A stretch of DNA of 20,872 nt from Microcaldota archaeon (GTDB lineage Archaea; Micrarchaeota; Micrarchaeia; Micrarchaeales; CABMGC01). Shown in pieces: positions 1 through 7,638 of the stretch. The notes below the pieces were generated by a model that made no database searches, was not told where the DNA came from, and saw nothing but the letters and a program-made list of their open reading frames with translations. The position numbers were made by a program, and so were the translations under genes. Positions within the stretch are counted from its first letter, which is position 1; each line of letters begins with the position of its first letter. The DNA is taken from the NCBI GenBank assembly GCA_021851985.1, contig JAJZOS010000004.1:1-20872 (forward strand), in the 5' to 3' direction.

Positions 1-33
1 ATGCGAGTCTGGGTTCAAATCCCAGCAACCCCA
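1..33 (+). tRNA. 3' part of a tRNA gene, cut by the window edge
   Basis: A T arm is visible: stem CTGGG (9-13), loop TTCAAAT (14-20), stem CCCAG (21-25). It is followed by a 7-nt acceptor 3' strand CAACCCC (26-32) and discriminator A (33). CCA is not encoded. The anticodon lies outside the window, so the isotype cannot be given; the 5' acceptor strand should read GGGGTTG. Confidence 0.85.
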
Positions 34-208
34 AATCAAAACACTGAAAATCGGGACTATGGGAAACATGATAAGGAATTTTCAGATTACAACATTCCAT
101 AGCATCTTCTTTAGATTGGCAGCTGAGGCCACATATTTCGCAGCTTAAAGCTTCCTGACTCCTATTATTGCCATATCTAAACCCGAAACCGGTTTTGTTT
201 AGCATACA

Positions 209-217
209 TTTAAATTA
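209..217 (+). promoter_or_regulatory. TATA box of the DUF5654-like gene
   Basis: TTTAAATTA is centred near 213, within an AT-rich run that continues to about 230. A start site about 26 nt downstream would fall near 239, at the GTG at 238 or just before the ATG at 247. The interval 34-208 holds nothing else I can support; a perfect 10-bp palindrome AAACCGGTTT lies at 186-195. Confidence 0.45.
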
Positions 218-246
218 TATTTATATTAAAACATATCGTGGATTTT

Positions 247-516
247 ATGGCGAAACTTTTGAATATAAAGGCAGGGCATAAAAAGATAAACGCCCATGTC
301 GGCGAATTGAAGAAGCACAGCCTGGAAAAGACCACCACACTGATAATATCCGCATTTGGCCTTGTTGCAGCCCTCGCCTGGAACAGCGCAATACAGGGAA
401 TATTCTCTGTTTTCTTCAAGCAACAGTCAGGGCTAATTGCAATGTTACTGTATGCAATATTCGTTACGGTAATCGCAGTTGTTGTGACGATTTATCTGTC
501 AAGATTGCAACAGTGA
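247..516 (+). CDS. DUF5654-like small two-helix membrane protein
   Basis: About 89 residues. A short basic N-terminus (about 25 residues) leads into a conserved-looking stretch around TLIISAFGLVAALAWN that begins the first membrane helix, followed by AIQGIF and a second hydrophobic helix near the C-terminus. The AFGLVAALAWN..IQ signature is typical of the archaeal DUF5654 family, whose function is unknown. I prefer the ATG at 247; a GTG at 238 in the same frame would add three residues and would fit leaderless initiation given the TATA box. The gene converges with the minus-strand gene ending at 544, leaving only 27 nt between them. Confidence 0.7.
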   Translation: MAKLLNIKAGHKKINAHVGELKKHSLEKTTTLIISAFGLVAALAWNSAIQGIFSVFFKQQSGLIAMLLYAIFVTVIAVVVTIYLSRLQQ

Positions 517-543
517 TCCGCCAAAAGCAGCGCATGCACGTGT

Positions 544-795
544 CTACTGTTTTTTGGACTGGTACTCCCCAACTTCCTTTTGCGCCTTCTTTATTAAATC
601 GAGATTCTTCTTCTCGAATTCAAGCAGGCCGTAATTTGCCCTAAACAGGGTTCTAACATAATAAAACAAGAGAAATAAATCCATGGATAGGAGTATTATG
701 AATATTACTGGAGCAGAAGTATACTTTGCAAAATATCCGAGTATTGCATTTGTAAGTATTAGGGCTAAAAACAGAAATTTATATATGAGCTTCAT
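544..795 (-). CDS. Small two-helix membrane protein, divergent member of a tandem family
   Basis: 83 residues with two predicted membrane helices (about 5-22 and 29-50), then a charged C-terminal helix rich in Lys, Glu and Gln. I do not recognise a named family. It aligns loosely with the next two proteins upstream: an NA....Y motif in helix 1 and a (M/L)D....FY motif in helix 2 sit at matching spacing, so it looks like an older third copy. Its ATG overlaps the TGA of the upstream gene by 4 nt (792-795), which indicates translational coupling in one operon. Function unknown; a membrane-embedded partner or structural role is only a guess. Confidence 0.65.
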   Translation of the reverse strand: MKLIYKFLFLALILTNAILGYFAKYTSAPVIFIILLSMDLFLLFYYVRTLFRANYGLLEFEKKNLDLIKKAQKEVGEYQSKKQ

Positions 796-1022
796 TTTCG
801 ACCACTTACCCCTGGCTTCCTCGATTTAAGCTTGCTTAATTCCAATGAGAGGAGTTCCTTTGCAATACCCAAAACAAGATAGAATATCATTATGTAATCA
901 AGAGCCACGAATGCGAGCAGGAGAAGCCGTATCTGCCCTCCAGTGAACTGTATTATCATGTATGCAAAAAGCGCATTGTATATGAACATGAAGACCGTTA
1001 TCCAGATTACGCTGCTTTTCAT
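792..1022 (-). CDS. Small two-helix membrane protein, paralog of the 1069-1278 gene
   Basis: 76 residues with two hydrophobic helices (about 4-24 and 30-52) and a basic C-terminal tail ending in KSRKPGVSGRK. The central 29 residues are identical to those of the upstream neighbour at 1069-1278, and the DNA there is also almost identical. A TATA-like TTTAATAT (1056-1063 read on the minus strand) lies about 35 nt ahead of the ATG, so this gene may have its own promoter as well as read-through from upstream. No family is recognised. The unusually conserved core beside diverged ends suggests recent gene conversion or strong constraint on the membrane core. Confidence 0.7.
   Translation of the reverse strand: MKSSVIWITVFMFIYNALFAYMIIQFTGGQIRLLLLAFVALDYIMIFYLVLGIAKELLSLELSKLKSRKPGVSGRK
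892..989. repeat. 98-bp direct repeat, copy 1
   Basis: This block matches 1148-1245 at 97 of 98 positions; the only difference is C at 906 against T at 1162. It covers the membrane core of two adjacent paralogous genes. Sequence just outside the block is still related but clearly less similar. Confidence 0.9.
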
Positions 1023-1068
1023 ATGGACACTTGTTATATCTTCTCAACATTTCTTATATTAAATGTTT

Positions 1069-1278
1069 CTATAGCATTGGCTTGGATGACATTTTCTGTG
1101 CCGAAAGGATGCTTCTTGCCACTCCAAGAACCAGATAGAATATGAGCATGTAATCAAGAGCTACGAATGCGAGCAGGAGAAGCCGTATCTGCCCTCCAGT
1201 GAACTGTATTATCATGTATGCAAAAAGCGCATTGTATATGAACATCAATAATGTTATCCAGACTATGCTTATTTTCAT
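1069..1278 (-). CDS. Small two-helix membrane protein, first gene of the tandem family
   Basis: 69 residues with two hydrophobic helices (about 4-24 and 30-52) and a short polar tail. The central segment YNALFAYMIIQF plus the following residues is identical to the copy encoded at 792-1022. A TATA-like run TTTAAAATAATATATG (read on the minus strand, about 1301-1316) lies some 30 nt ahead of the ATG and probably drives the whole three-gene set. The short length and lack of a signal peptide fit an inner-membrane micro-protein. Function unknown. Confidence 0.7.
   Translation of the reverse strand: MKISIVWITLLMFIYNALFAYMIIQFTGGQIRLLLLAFVALDYMLIFYLVLGVARSILSAQKMSSKPML
1148..1245. repeat. 98-bp direct repeat, copy 2
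   Basis: Second copy of the block at 892-989, same orientation, with one mismatch. The offset between the copies is 256 bp, consistent with tandem gene duplication. Confidence 0.9.
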
Positions 1279-1332
1279 GAAGCCACGTGATTGAATAATG
1301 CATATATTATTTTAAATAGGTGACTGTTTCTT

Positions 1333-2262
1333 TTAACCTGAGCCAACTTTCCTCACCTCTCTAAATATCTGTTTTGCTATGTCCATTCCTGCAGCATGCA
1401 ACGCTTCCCTGGTAGATGCGCCAAGGTGCGGAGTCAGCAGCAGATTTGCTGCAGATTTCGAATAATCTAGCAGCTCTTTTTCCATATGTGATACGGGTTC
1501 ATTAGGGAAAACGTCAATCGCAGCTCCGGCTATACTCTTGCTCTTTAATGCCTTTATAAGCGCATCATTGTCGATTATGAGCCCTCTTGCTGTGTTTATT
1601 ACAAGCGCATTTTCCTTCATATTTGAGAATTCTTTTTTTCCGATCATCATCAACGTTTCATCAGTAAGAGCTGCATGTATGGATATTATGTCCGATTTTT
1701 TAAGCAATGAATTCAGGCTTGTTTTTTGTGCAATGCGCGAATTTACATATGGATCATAATATATAACGTTCATTCCAAGGGATTTTGCATATGTGGCGAC
1801 CCTCTTTCCAATCCTTCCAAGTCCTACTATGCCGATTGTCTTGCCGTCCAATCCAATGCCTATGAATTTGTGCCTTTCCCATTTCCCTTCCCTTATGCTT
1901 TCATATGCCCATGGTATATTCCTGGCCAGGGAGAGCGTCAAGGACAGTGCATGCTCTGCTGTAGGTATAGTATGCGTGCCGTGAAGATTAAGCACTTTTA
2001 TTCCATGGTCTTTTGCATAGCCAAGATCTATGTGATTAAGGCTTGTTGTGGCAGAGCCAATAAGCTTCAGCTTCTTTGCCTTCGAGAGCATAAAAGCGTC
2101 AAGTCTTGTTTCTATCCTAACTACAAGGATATCAAATTCCCCTATACTGGCCATCAATTCCTTTCTATCCATCCTTTTTGCAGTGACCTTGCCAACAGAT
2201 TCAAGTGCCTTGACGGCATAGCTGTCAAAATATTCAGGTTCCAATATCAATATCTTAAGCAT
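1333..2262 (-). CDS. D-2-hydroxyacid dehydrogenase (phosphoglycerate dehydrogenase-like)
   Basis: 309 residues, the length of a two-domain NAD-dependent 2-hydroxyacid dehydrogenase without the C-terminal ACT domain found in many SerA proteins. Visible signatures: nucleotide-binding loop GLGRIG (147-152), acidic residue D170 at the end of the second strand (favours NAD over NADP), and the three catalytic residues R226 (NTARG), E255 (PNEP) and H279 (TPHLGAST). The N-terminal substrate region reads LNHIDL rather than the DNID-type motif common in true phosphoglycerate dehydrogenases, so the substrate is uncertain: serine biosynthesis is possible, another 2-ketoacid is equally so. It starts 6 nt after the stop of the upstream gene at 2269, indicating one transcript with the VOC-like protein. 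Confidence 0.88.
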   Translation of the reverse strand: MLKILILEPEYFDSYAVKALESVGKVTAKRMDRKELMASIGEFDILVVRIETRLDAFMLSKAKKLKLIGSATTSLNHIDLGYAKDHGIKVLNLHGTHTIPTAEHALSLTLSLARNIPWAYESIREGKWERHKFIGIGLDGKTIGIVGLGRIGKRVATYAKSLGMNVIYYDPYVNSRIAQKTSLNSLLKKSDIISIHAALTDETLMMIGKKEFSNMKENALVINTARGLIIDNDALIKALKSKSIAGAAIDVFPNEPVSHMEKELLDYSKSAANLLLTPHLGASTREALHAAGMDIAKQIFREVRKVGSG

Positions 2263-2268
2263 TGCAAT

Positions 2269-3657
2269 CTACGCTCCACTTGCGTTCTGCCTTCTCGGAT
2301 CAGTCTTTAATATTATATTTGTTACTGATGCTTTGTTGAAGCCCTTGAAACCCTGATCCCTTTCAAGGTTCTCCATGTGGCTTCCAATCGCCCCTTTCGA
2401 CAGGAATTCATCATATTGCTGCATCGTTATATACCTCTTTGACAACAGGCTATCAAGCCTTGACTTATCCACTTTCCAGAATTCACCCCGTGTGAATGCC
2501 TGCTTGAGAAAGTCAAAGTATGAAAACGGCGGCATAACGTCAACATTGTATTCTTTAAGGTCCTCTTTAAGTTTCTCGAATACAAACCGGGCCTCCAAAT
2601 GGTGCATGCCTGCCTGCAGTATGCTTTCACCGTGAAGGCCAACCCAGAGCCCCACGGTACCGAGCTTCTTAGGCTTCTTCCTGAACTTTTCATGAGGAAA
2701 GTCCAGTCTGGTTTCGTCCGCATCTAAGTCAACGTCTGTAAATACCACTATGTCACATATTGGGTGCTCCAGTATCTGTGCTCCCCAGCCGGCATCCTCT
2801 CCTGCATAGTATTTCTCCCTGCACTCATATCCCATCGTCTCAAATAGCGTTATCATATGCCTGAAGTTGTCGCGCGATGAGCGGTATGTATGATGATCAT
2901 GGTTTCCCCACCCAAGTCCCAATCTATCCTGCCTTTCTTTCTGAATCTGCCCTGACCTGTTTTTCCTCTGCCAGTATGCGCGCTCCGATCTGAAGAAGGC
3001 ATCTGCAACCCTTCCCGAATCAAGTCTCTTTGTAGCTTCAAGGACCAGATCTTCAGTATATCCCAATCCCTCTTTGTCGTCTTCAAAATACCTTTTTCTG
3101 CAGAAGAAGCTTGAAAGGACACTCAGATACTCCTTCACATCACCAGAATTTTTTTCGATATAACCGTTAAAGCCCCTTCTTTCTATAGCATTGAGTATGA
3201 AATTGCCCGATTTGTTTATCGATGCGTACCTTATGTGCGAAAACGGCTCACCTTCAGGTTTTATGCCAAGCCCCAGTGCCTGTATAAAGTCATCTATATT
3301 TTCCGGCTTCAGCGCAATAACTGTATTTTTGCCTCCGCCAACTAAAATAGGAAACAGATATGATGCTTTATGCTTGAATACCACAAGCCCATCGGGCTTT
3401 TCTACATCCTTCATTTCTACAAGCCCAAGCTTTCGCAGTGTTTCTTCAGTGCCATTGCCCTCTGGTATTACCATATGATCTATCCAGTCAACGAACCTTG
3501 TGGAGGTTTCATCCAGCATCCTTTCTGACAGCTTTCTTGCGAATCCGTTTCCTGTTAAAAAAGCACTGACGCGTTCGTTTACAAATTTCTCTAGGTCAGG
3601 ATGCGTCTTCCATTCAAAATCCTTTTCTTCTTTAGTTTTTTTGGCCATTAATTTCAT
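2269..3657 (-). CDS. 462-residue protein with a vicinal-oxygen-chelate-like core, function unknown
   Basis: I cannot name the family firmly. Residues about 253-310 read as one beta-alpha-beta-beta-beta module: a strand with HDHHTYRS (253-260), a helix ending in LFETMGY, then strands around REKYYAG, AQILEHP and DIVVFTDVD. A second segment, 334-360, contains VGLHGES and HHLEAR. His and Glu at these places (H255/H256, H352/H353, E355) are where metallo VOC-fold enzymes put their ligands. DUF1338 enzymes such as the 2-oxoadipate dioxygenase/decarboxylase HglS have a similar overall length, but the ligand spacing does not obviously match. The N-terminal 50 residues are charged. An in-frame ATG at 3648 is an alternative start. 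AT-rich boxes at 3661-3692 form the promoter. It is followed after 6 nt by the 2-hydroxyacid dehydrogenase, which suggests a shared pathway. Confidence 0.6.
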   Translation of the reverse strand: MKLMAKKTKEEKDFEWKTHPDLEKFVNERVSAFLTGNGFARKLSERMLDETSTRFVDWIDHMVIPEGNGTEETLRKLGLVEMKDVEKPDGLVVFKHKASYLFPILVGGGKNTVIALKPENIDDFIQALGLGIKPEGEPFSHIRYASINKSGNFILNAIERRGFNGYIEKNSGDVKEYLSVLSSFFCRKRYFEDDKEGLGYTEDLVLEATKRLDSGRVADAFFRSERAYWQRKNRSGQIQKERQDRLGLGWGNHDHHTYRSSRDNFRHMITLFETMGYECREKYYAGEDAGWGAQILEHPICDIVVFTDVDLDADETRLDFPHEKFRKKPKKLGTVGLWVGLHGESILQAGMHHLEARFVFEKLKEDLKEYNVDVMPPFSYFDFLKQAFTRGEFWKVDKSRLDSLLSKRYITMQQYDEFLSKGAIGSHMENLERDQGFKGFNKASVTNIILKTDPRRQNASGA

Positions 3658-3723
3658 GAATATTTATATAGATTGAATTTTATAATCTTTATTCGAGATT
3701 GTATAATGCAATAAAACGGTGCT

Positions 3724-5055
3724 TTGATTACCAATACTGAATATTCAGATGTGGCAATAATCGGCGGGGGCGTTGTAGGCTCTGCGCTGCTTTATATTCT
3801 AAGCAACTACACCAGCGTCAAAAAAATCGCACTTATTGAGAAAAGAGGCGCGGTAGCATCAATGAACTCCAATAGCATGTCAAACTCCCAAACTCTCCAT
3901 TTCGGTGATGTTGAGACAAATTACACTGAAAAGAAAGCCATCGAAACCAAAAATGCTGCAAAACTGATGCTTAGATACATAAAAAAGCATAAGGATGCGC
4001 AAAATGCCGTAAAGAGATGCCAGAAGCTGCTGCTTGCAATAGGCCAAGACGAAATAGATTATGCAGATGTGTGGTTCAGCTCAGCGAAACACATATACAA
4101 AGGCCTCAAACAGATATACTCTGGGGAAATCGACAGGCTTGAGCCTAACATACTCAGGCACAGGGATCCGTTTGAGAAAGTATCTGCATATGTTTCTGAC
4201 ACAGGCTATATGGTTGACTTCGGAAAAATTGCGGATTCATTTGTAAATAACTCAAAATCAAAATCAAAAAAAGTCAAAGTGATCCTGAATGCACGGCTTG
4301 ATTCCGTCAGGGACGATGACGGAGGATACATGTTATACTTTGGGGAAAGGAGAATAAAATGCAGATCTGCAGTATTCTGCTCCGGAGCTTACGGACTTTA
4401 TTTTGCCCGCTCTTTGGGAATGGCCGGAAATCTTTCAGTTATACCTACCGGAGGCGCCTTCTTTACATCTAGGAAAGTGCTCAACGGCAAAGTATACCGC
4501 GTTCAGACAGGAAAAATACCTTTTGCTGCAGTCCATGGGGACCCTGACATAAACAATGAACATAAAACTCGTTTTGGTCCTGTAATATACCTGCCTCTGG
4601 GGCTTGAAAGGGACGAACTGCAGATATCCGACTATGCGAGGGCGGCTGGATTTGGCCCGGATTTTATCTCGGCAGAGGTAGACATACTGCTTAAATACAA
4701 ATTAACCGGAATGATGCTTAAGCATCTGTCGTATCAGATTCCTATCGTTGGAAAGGAGCTATTCCTCAATAACGAGGCAAGGAAAATCGTCCCGTCTCTG
4801 AAATATGAAGATCTTTCGCTAGAGCCGCAGTATGGCGGAATAAGTCCAAGGGTCATTGATCTGCGTGATAAGACGCTTTCAATAGGCGAAGGTAAGATAA
4901 TCAAGGATAACTTGATCTTCAATCTCTCGCCTTCTCCGGGTGCTTCGTCATGTCTTTCAATAGCGAAATCCGATGCAGAGCACATTTCAAAAGCAGTAGG
5001 AGAGAAATTCTACAGCGAGAAATTCAACAGCGACTTTAGAATAGGAGCTGATTAA
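3724..5055 (+). CDS. mqo: FAD-dependent oxidoreductase of the malate:quinone oxidoreductase family
   Basis: 443 residues. The N-terminus has the Rossmann FAD loop GGGVVG (14-19) with E39 closing the second strand. It is followed by the Mqo-type segment SNSMSNSQTLHFGD and ETNYT (about 49-67), which resembles the shorter Campylobacter/Helicobacter branch of Mqo. The C-terminus carries LSPSPGASSCL, the usual FAD-contacting end of the family. Members oxidise malate (or a related 2-hydroxyacid) at the membrane and pass electrons to quinone. Here the start is TTG: no in-frame ATG lies upstream, and a later Met would remove the FAD loop. It is divergent from the VOC-like gene across a 66-nt AT-rich promoter and overlaps the convergent hydrolase by 20 nt. 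L-2-hydroxyglutarate oxidase is the main alternative. Confidence 0.75.
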   Translation: MITNTEYSDVAIIGGGVVGSALLYILSNYTSVKKIALIEKRGAVASMNSNSMSNSQTLHFGDVETNYTEKKAIETKNAAKLMLRYIKKHKDAQNAVKRCQKLLLAIGQDEIDYADVWFSSAKHIYKGLKQIYSGEIDRLEPNILRHRDPFEKVSAYVSDTGYMVDFGKIADSFVNNSKSKSKKVKVILNARLDSVRDDDGGYMLYFGERRIKCRSAVFCSGAYGLYFARSLGMAGNLSVIPTGGAFFTSRKVLNGKVYRVQTGKIPFAAVHGDPDINNEHKTRFGPVIYLPLGLERDELQISDYARAAGFGPDFISAEVDILLKYKLTGMMLKHLSYQIPIVGKELFLNNEARKIVPSLKYEDLSLEPQYGGISPRVIDLRDKTLSIGEGKIIKDNLIFNLSPSPGASSCLSIAKSDAEHISKAVGEKFYSEKFNSDFRIGAD

Positions 5056-5914
5056 TCCATGATTCTATGCTTTTAGCAAGTTCAGCAGCTTTACCATCAA
5101 ATGAATGGTTTGCACCTTCAATGATAAGCCCGCAAAATCTCTTGGATGAGGACTTCGAATCAAGAATCTCAAGGTATTTGGAAACCGGTCTGAGTGCATT
5201 CTCCTCTTTTGACCCAAACAGTGCAAGTATGGGCGTCTTTACCGATGAAAATTCACGCAACCTGCCCTCATAATCGAACAACCTGGCTTCTGGCCTTTTT
5301 AGATTTATTATCGAGTCCATCCTCTGTGCCGAAAATCCGGAATCTGGGTCTATTATACGCCTGCCCAGCCCATTCGATATCAGAAATGACGCCTTATTTT
5401 TCATTCTCCGGAATTTCTTCCCAAGACGTTTCTTGTTAATATTGTAATCATCGCATGGAGCTATAAGGATGATTGCGCTGACTCTTTTATCGCGTGTTTT
5501 GTACTGATAGAAGAGCGACTTTTGGCATCCTGTGCTATGTCCGCACAGCACTATCCTTTTGAATCCCAGTCTTTTCATTGCGCTGATTGCAGCATCCAAG
5601 TCATATATGCAATCCTCGAACCTTTCCAAGCATGTTCCAATTCTCTTCCTGCGCTTTTTCCCATTGCATATCTCTACAAATGAATTAATGTCTCCAAATC
5701 CCCTGTTATCCATTGAAAATAGCGCGATTTTTTTATCCAACTTCTCAAGCATCGTCATTGCAACAGGCGTAAACATAGTGCCTCCCATCCCATGAACAAA
5801 TATTATGCATGCTGAAGCCGTCGATTTTCTGGACAGAATTCCCCTTAGCCTTATGCCGTCTTTTGTGCTAAATTGTATGAAATCGATATTATTGCGTATT
5901 TCCGTAATGTTCAT
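5036..5914 (-). CDS. Alpha/beta hydrolase (serine hydrolase, DUF1749-like)
   Basis: 292 residues, a single alpha/beta-hydrolase domain without signal peptide, so cytoplasmic. The oxyanion loop is HGMGG (41-45), the nucleophile elbow GHSTGC has S127, and the general base is probably H270 in GANHSF. The acid is likely E237 or E238 after ALFGSK. The GHSTGCQ elbow resembles the DUF1749 group of hydrolases, but the substrate cannot be read from sequence; an esterase or acyl-peptidase role is possible. A Shine-Dalgarno AGGTG (5924-5920 on the minus strand) sits 5 nt before the ATG. The 3' end overlaps the convergent mqo by 20 nt. Confidence 0.82.
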   Translation of the reverse strand: MNITEIRNNIDFIQFSTKDGIRLRGILSRKSTASACIIFVHGMGGTMFTPVAMTMLEKLDKKIALFSMDNRGFGDINSFVEICNGKKRRKRIGTCLERFEDCIYDLDAAISAMKRLGFKRIVLCGHSTGCQKSLFYQYKTRDKRVSAIILIAPCDDYNINKKRLGKKFRRMKNKASFLISNGLGRRIIDPDSGFSAQRMDSIINLKRPEARLFDYEGRLREFSSVKTPILALFGSKEENALRPVSKYLEILDSKSSSKRFCGLIIEGANHSFDGKAAELAKSIESWINQLLF

Positions 5915-5933
5915 GCTTGCACCTTTTAATACT

Positions 5934-5945
5934 AATTTATAAATT
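5934..5945. promoter_or_regulatory. Palindromic TATA box between the hydrolase and tRNA-Lys
   Basis: AATTTATAAATT is a perfect 12-bp palindrome, so it can be read as a TATA box in both directions. To the right, a start site 26 nt away falls a few nt ahead of tRNA-Lys. To the left, the same distance falls at the hydrolase ATG; a slightly offset AT box would be needed if the AGGTG Shine-Dalgarno is to be in the transcript. Confidence 0.5.
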
Positions 5946-5972
5946 AAATCAACAAAACTTATATGCTATTGT

Positions 5973-6047
5973 GGACCCGTAACTCAGTTTGGCTAGAGTG
6001 GAAGGCTTTTAACCTTTAAGTCGTGGGTTCAAATCCCACCGGGTCCG
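5973..6047 (+). tRNA. tRNA-Lys (anticodon TTT)
   Basis: Complete cloverleaf of 75 nt. The acceptor GGACCCG (5973-5979) pairs with CGGGTCC (6040-6046), with discriminator G. The D stem is ACTC/GAGT, the anticodon stem GAAGG/CCTTT (one G-T pair) with loop CTTTTAA, giving anticodon TTT. The T arm is GTGGG-TTCAAAT-CCCAC. There is no intron and no encoded CCA. It lies 20 nt ahead of lysS, the gene for the enzyme that charges it. Confidence 0.96.
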
Positions 6048-6067
6048 TAACTAACAGATGTGCTGCA

Positions 6068-7612
6068 ATGGATAAAAAAGCGGAAGATCTTAAAAATAAG
6101 CATTGGATGGAAATACTTGTGGACCGGCTTGAGGAGCAGAAGAAGCCGCCGTTTGTAATTACAGGGGGCATGACTACAAGCGGTCCCGCGCATCTTGGCA
6201 CAGTATGCGAATTTTTGTACCCCGCTGTTCTGAAACAGTCTCTGGAATCTCGAGGCAAGAAGGTAGAATTCAAATTTGTTGGTGATATACTTGACGCGTT
6301 CGATTGCATACCTTTCGAATTGCTCAAGTATACAGATGAGCTTACTCCTGATCTTGGAAAACCCTTGGTGCATACAAGGGATCCTCTGGAATGCCACAAA
6401 TCCTTCGGAGAGCATTACCTTGAGCAGGCAAAGAAGATCATGGAGAGGATGTCGCTAGAAATAGAGGTGATAGAGGCGGATAAGATGTACGAAAGCGGAA
6501 GCATGGATAAATACGCCGCCTTTTTCCTTCAAAATGAGGGTTCAGTAAAGGAAGTTGTTGCACAGACGTCTATGAAAAAAGTCGAGGATCTTAAGGACTG
6601 GAGCCCAATAATGCCAATATGCCAGAAGTGCGGCAAGATAGCTACGACAAGGGTGATCTGGCACAGCAGCGATGAATATGAATACGTCTGTGATAAGGAT
6701 GTAAAATATACAACGGGATGCGGATTCAAGGGCAGATCAAGGATAATAGACCATGCCTACAAACTGCAGTGGAGACTACACTGGCCTTCATGGCAGGCAT
6801 TATTCAATTCCAGCATAGAGGGCAGCGGCATGGATCACATGACCAAAGGCGGCAGCGCTACAACTGCCGTGGAAGTTCATAAAAAATTGCTGGGCAGGGA
6901 CCCTCCGATACTATTCAAATACGGATTTGTTCTTATAAACGGAAAAAAATACTCGAAATCCAAAGGGAATGGCATGACCGCTACGGAGCTTAGCAATCTT
7001 GTCCCACCTGAGATGCTTAAATATGCACTCATAGTGCCAAACATAGAGCAGAACAAGGACATAGATCCGACAGGAGATAAGCTAATACTTCTTTACAATG
7101 ATATCGAAAGGATAAGCAAAATCGAAACGTCAGATGAGAGAGCCGATGTGAAGAAAAAACTGGCATTTGATGTTGCCATAAAAAAGCTTTCTTGGAAATC
7201 GTCTTTTCTTGACATACTGCTAAACTATCAGATATACAGAGACTGGGATAAAGTAAGTGACCTGGTGGGGGACAGAGACGGAGTAATATATCTTTCACAT
7301 TACATAGAAGCGTGGCTGTCAAAAGGATTTGCCCCTGAAAGATACAATTTCTCGGTAAAACAATCAAAGATAGTGACGAATTTGGATGCGGTAAGATTGC
7401 TTGCATCAAATCTTAAGGAAGGCATGGGCGAAGTGGATGTTCATAACATGATTTATGAGGTTGCGGGGAACGCAAAAGTCAGGCCGGAAGAGCTGTTCAA
7501 ATCAATATACAACGCTATTATAGGAAAGGACAGCGGCCCTAAACTCGGCAAGCTCATAGCGGCAATCGGCATAAAAAAGGTAAAAGAAATGCTGGAATTT
7601 TCTGTGAATTAG
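6068..7612 (+). CDS. lysS: Lysyl-tRNA synthetase, class I
   Basis: 514 residues, the length expected for the archaeal class I enzyme, which attaches lysine to tRNA-Lys in the cytoplasm. The HIGH-type motif is SGPAHLGT (38-45), the KMSKS-type motif is KYSKSKG (294-300), and four cysteines (185, 188, 208, 218) form a likely zinc site. I start at the ATG at 6068: the frame stays open upstream but those codons lie inside tRNA-Lys. No TATA box fits between the tRNA and this ATG (20 nt, and the tRNA 3' end is GC-rich), so the message is probably made from the tRNA promoter and released by tRNA 3' processing, leaving about 20 nt of leader with no strong Shine-Dalgarno. Confidence 0.95.
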   Translation: MDKKAEDLKNKHWMEILVDRLEEQKKPPFVITGGMTTSGPAHLGTVCEFLYPAVLKQSLESRGKKVEFKFVGDILDAFDCIPFELLKYTDELTPDLGKPLVHTRDPLECHKSFGEHYLEQAKKIMERMSLEIEVIEADKMYESGSMDKYAAFFLQNEGSVKEVVAQTSMKKVEDLKDWSPIMPICQKCGKIATTRVIWHSSDEYEYVCDKDVKYTTGCGFKGRSRIIDHAYKLQWRLHWPSWQALFNSSIEGSGMDHMTKGGSATTAVEVHKKLLGRDPPILFKYGFVLINGKKYSKSKGNGMTATELSNLVPPEMLKYALIVPNIEQNKDIDPTGDKLILLYNDIERISKIETSDERADVKKKLAFDVAIKKLSWKSSFLDILLNYQIYRDWDKVSDLVGDRDGVIYLSHYIEAWLSKGFAPERYNFSVKQSKIVTNLDAVRLLASNLKEGMGEVDVHNMIYEVAGNAKVRPEELFKSIYNAIIGKDSGPKLGKLIAAIGIKKVKEMLEFSVN

Positions 7613-7638
7613 CGTCATATCCTCTGTTTGGGCTGGCG

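Noticed and set aside
34..208. Possible C/D-box RNA after the first tRNA
   Set aside because: CTGA words occur but no RTGATGA box C at suitable distance, so no call is justified.
1726..2310. Plus-strand open frame opposite the 2-hydroxyacid dehydrogenase
   Set aside because: Cys/Tyr/Phe-rich shadow of a clear dehydrogenase gene; no motif.
6023..6067. A longer N-terminus for lysS
   Set aside because: These codons are the 3' half of tRNA-Lys and the spacer; the ATG at 6068 gives the normal class I LysRS start.
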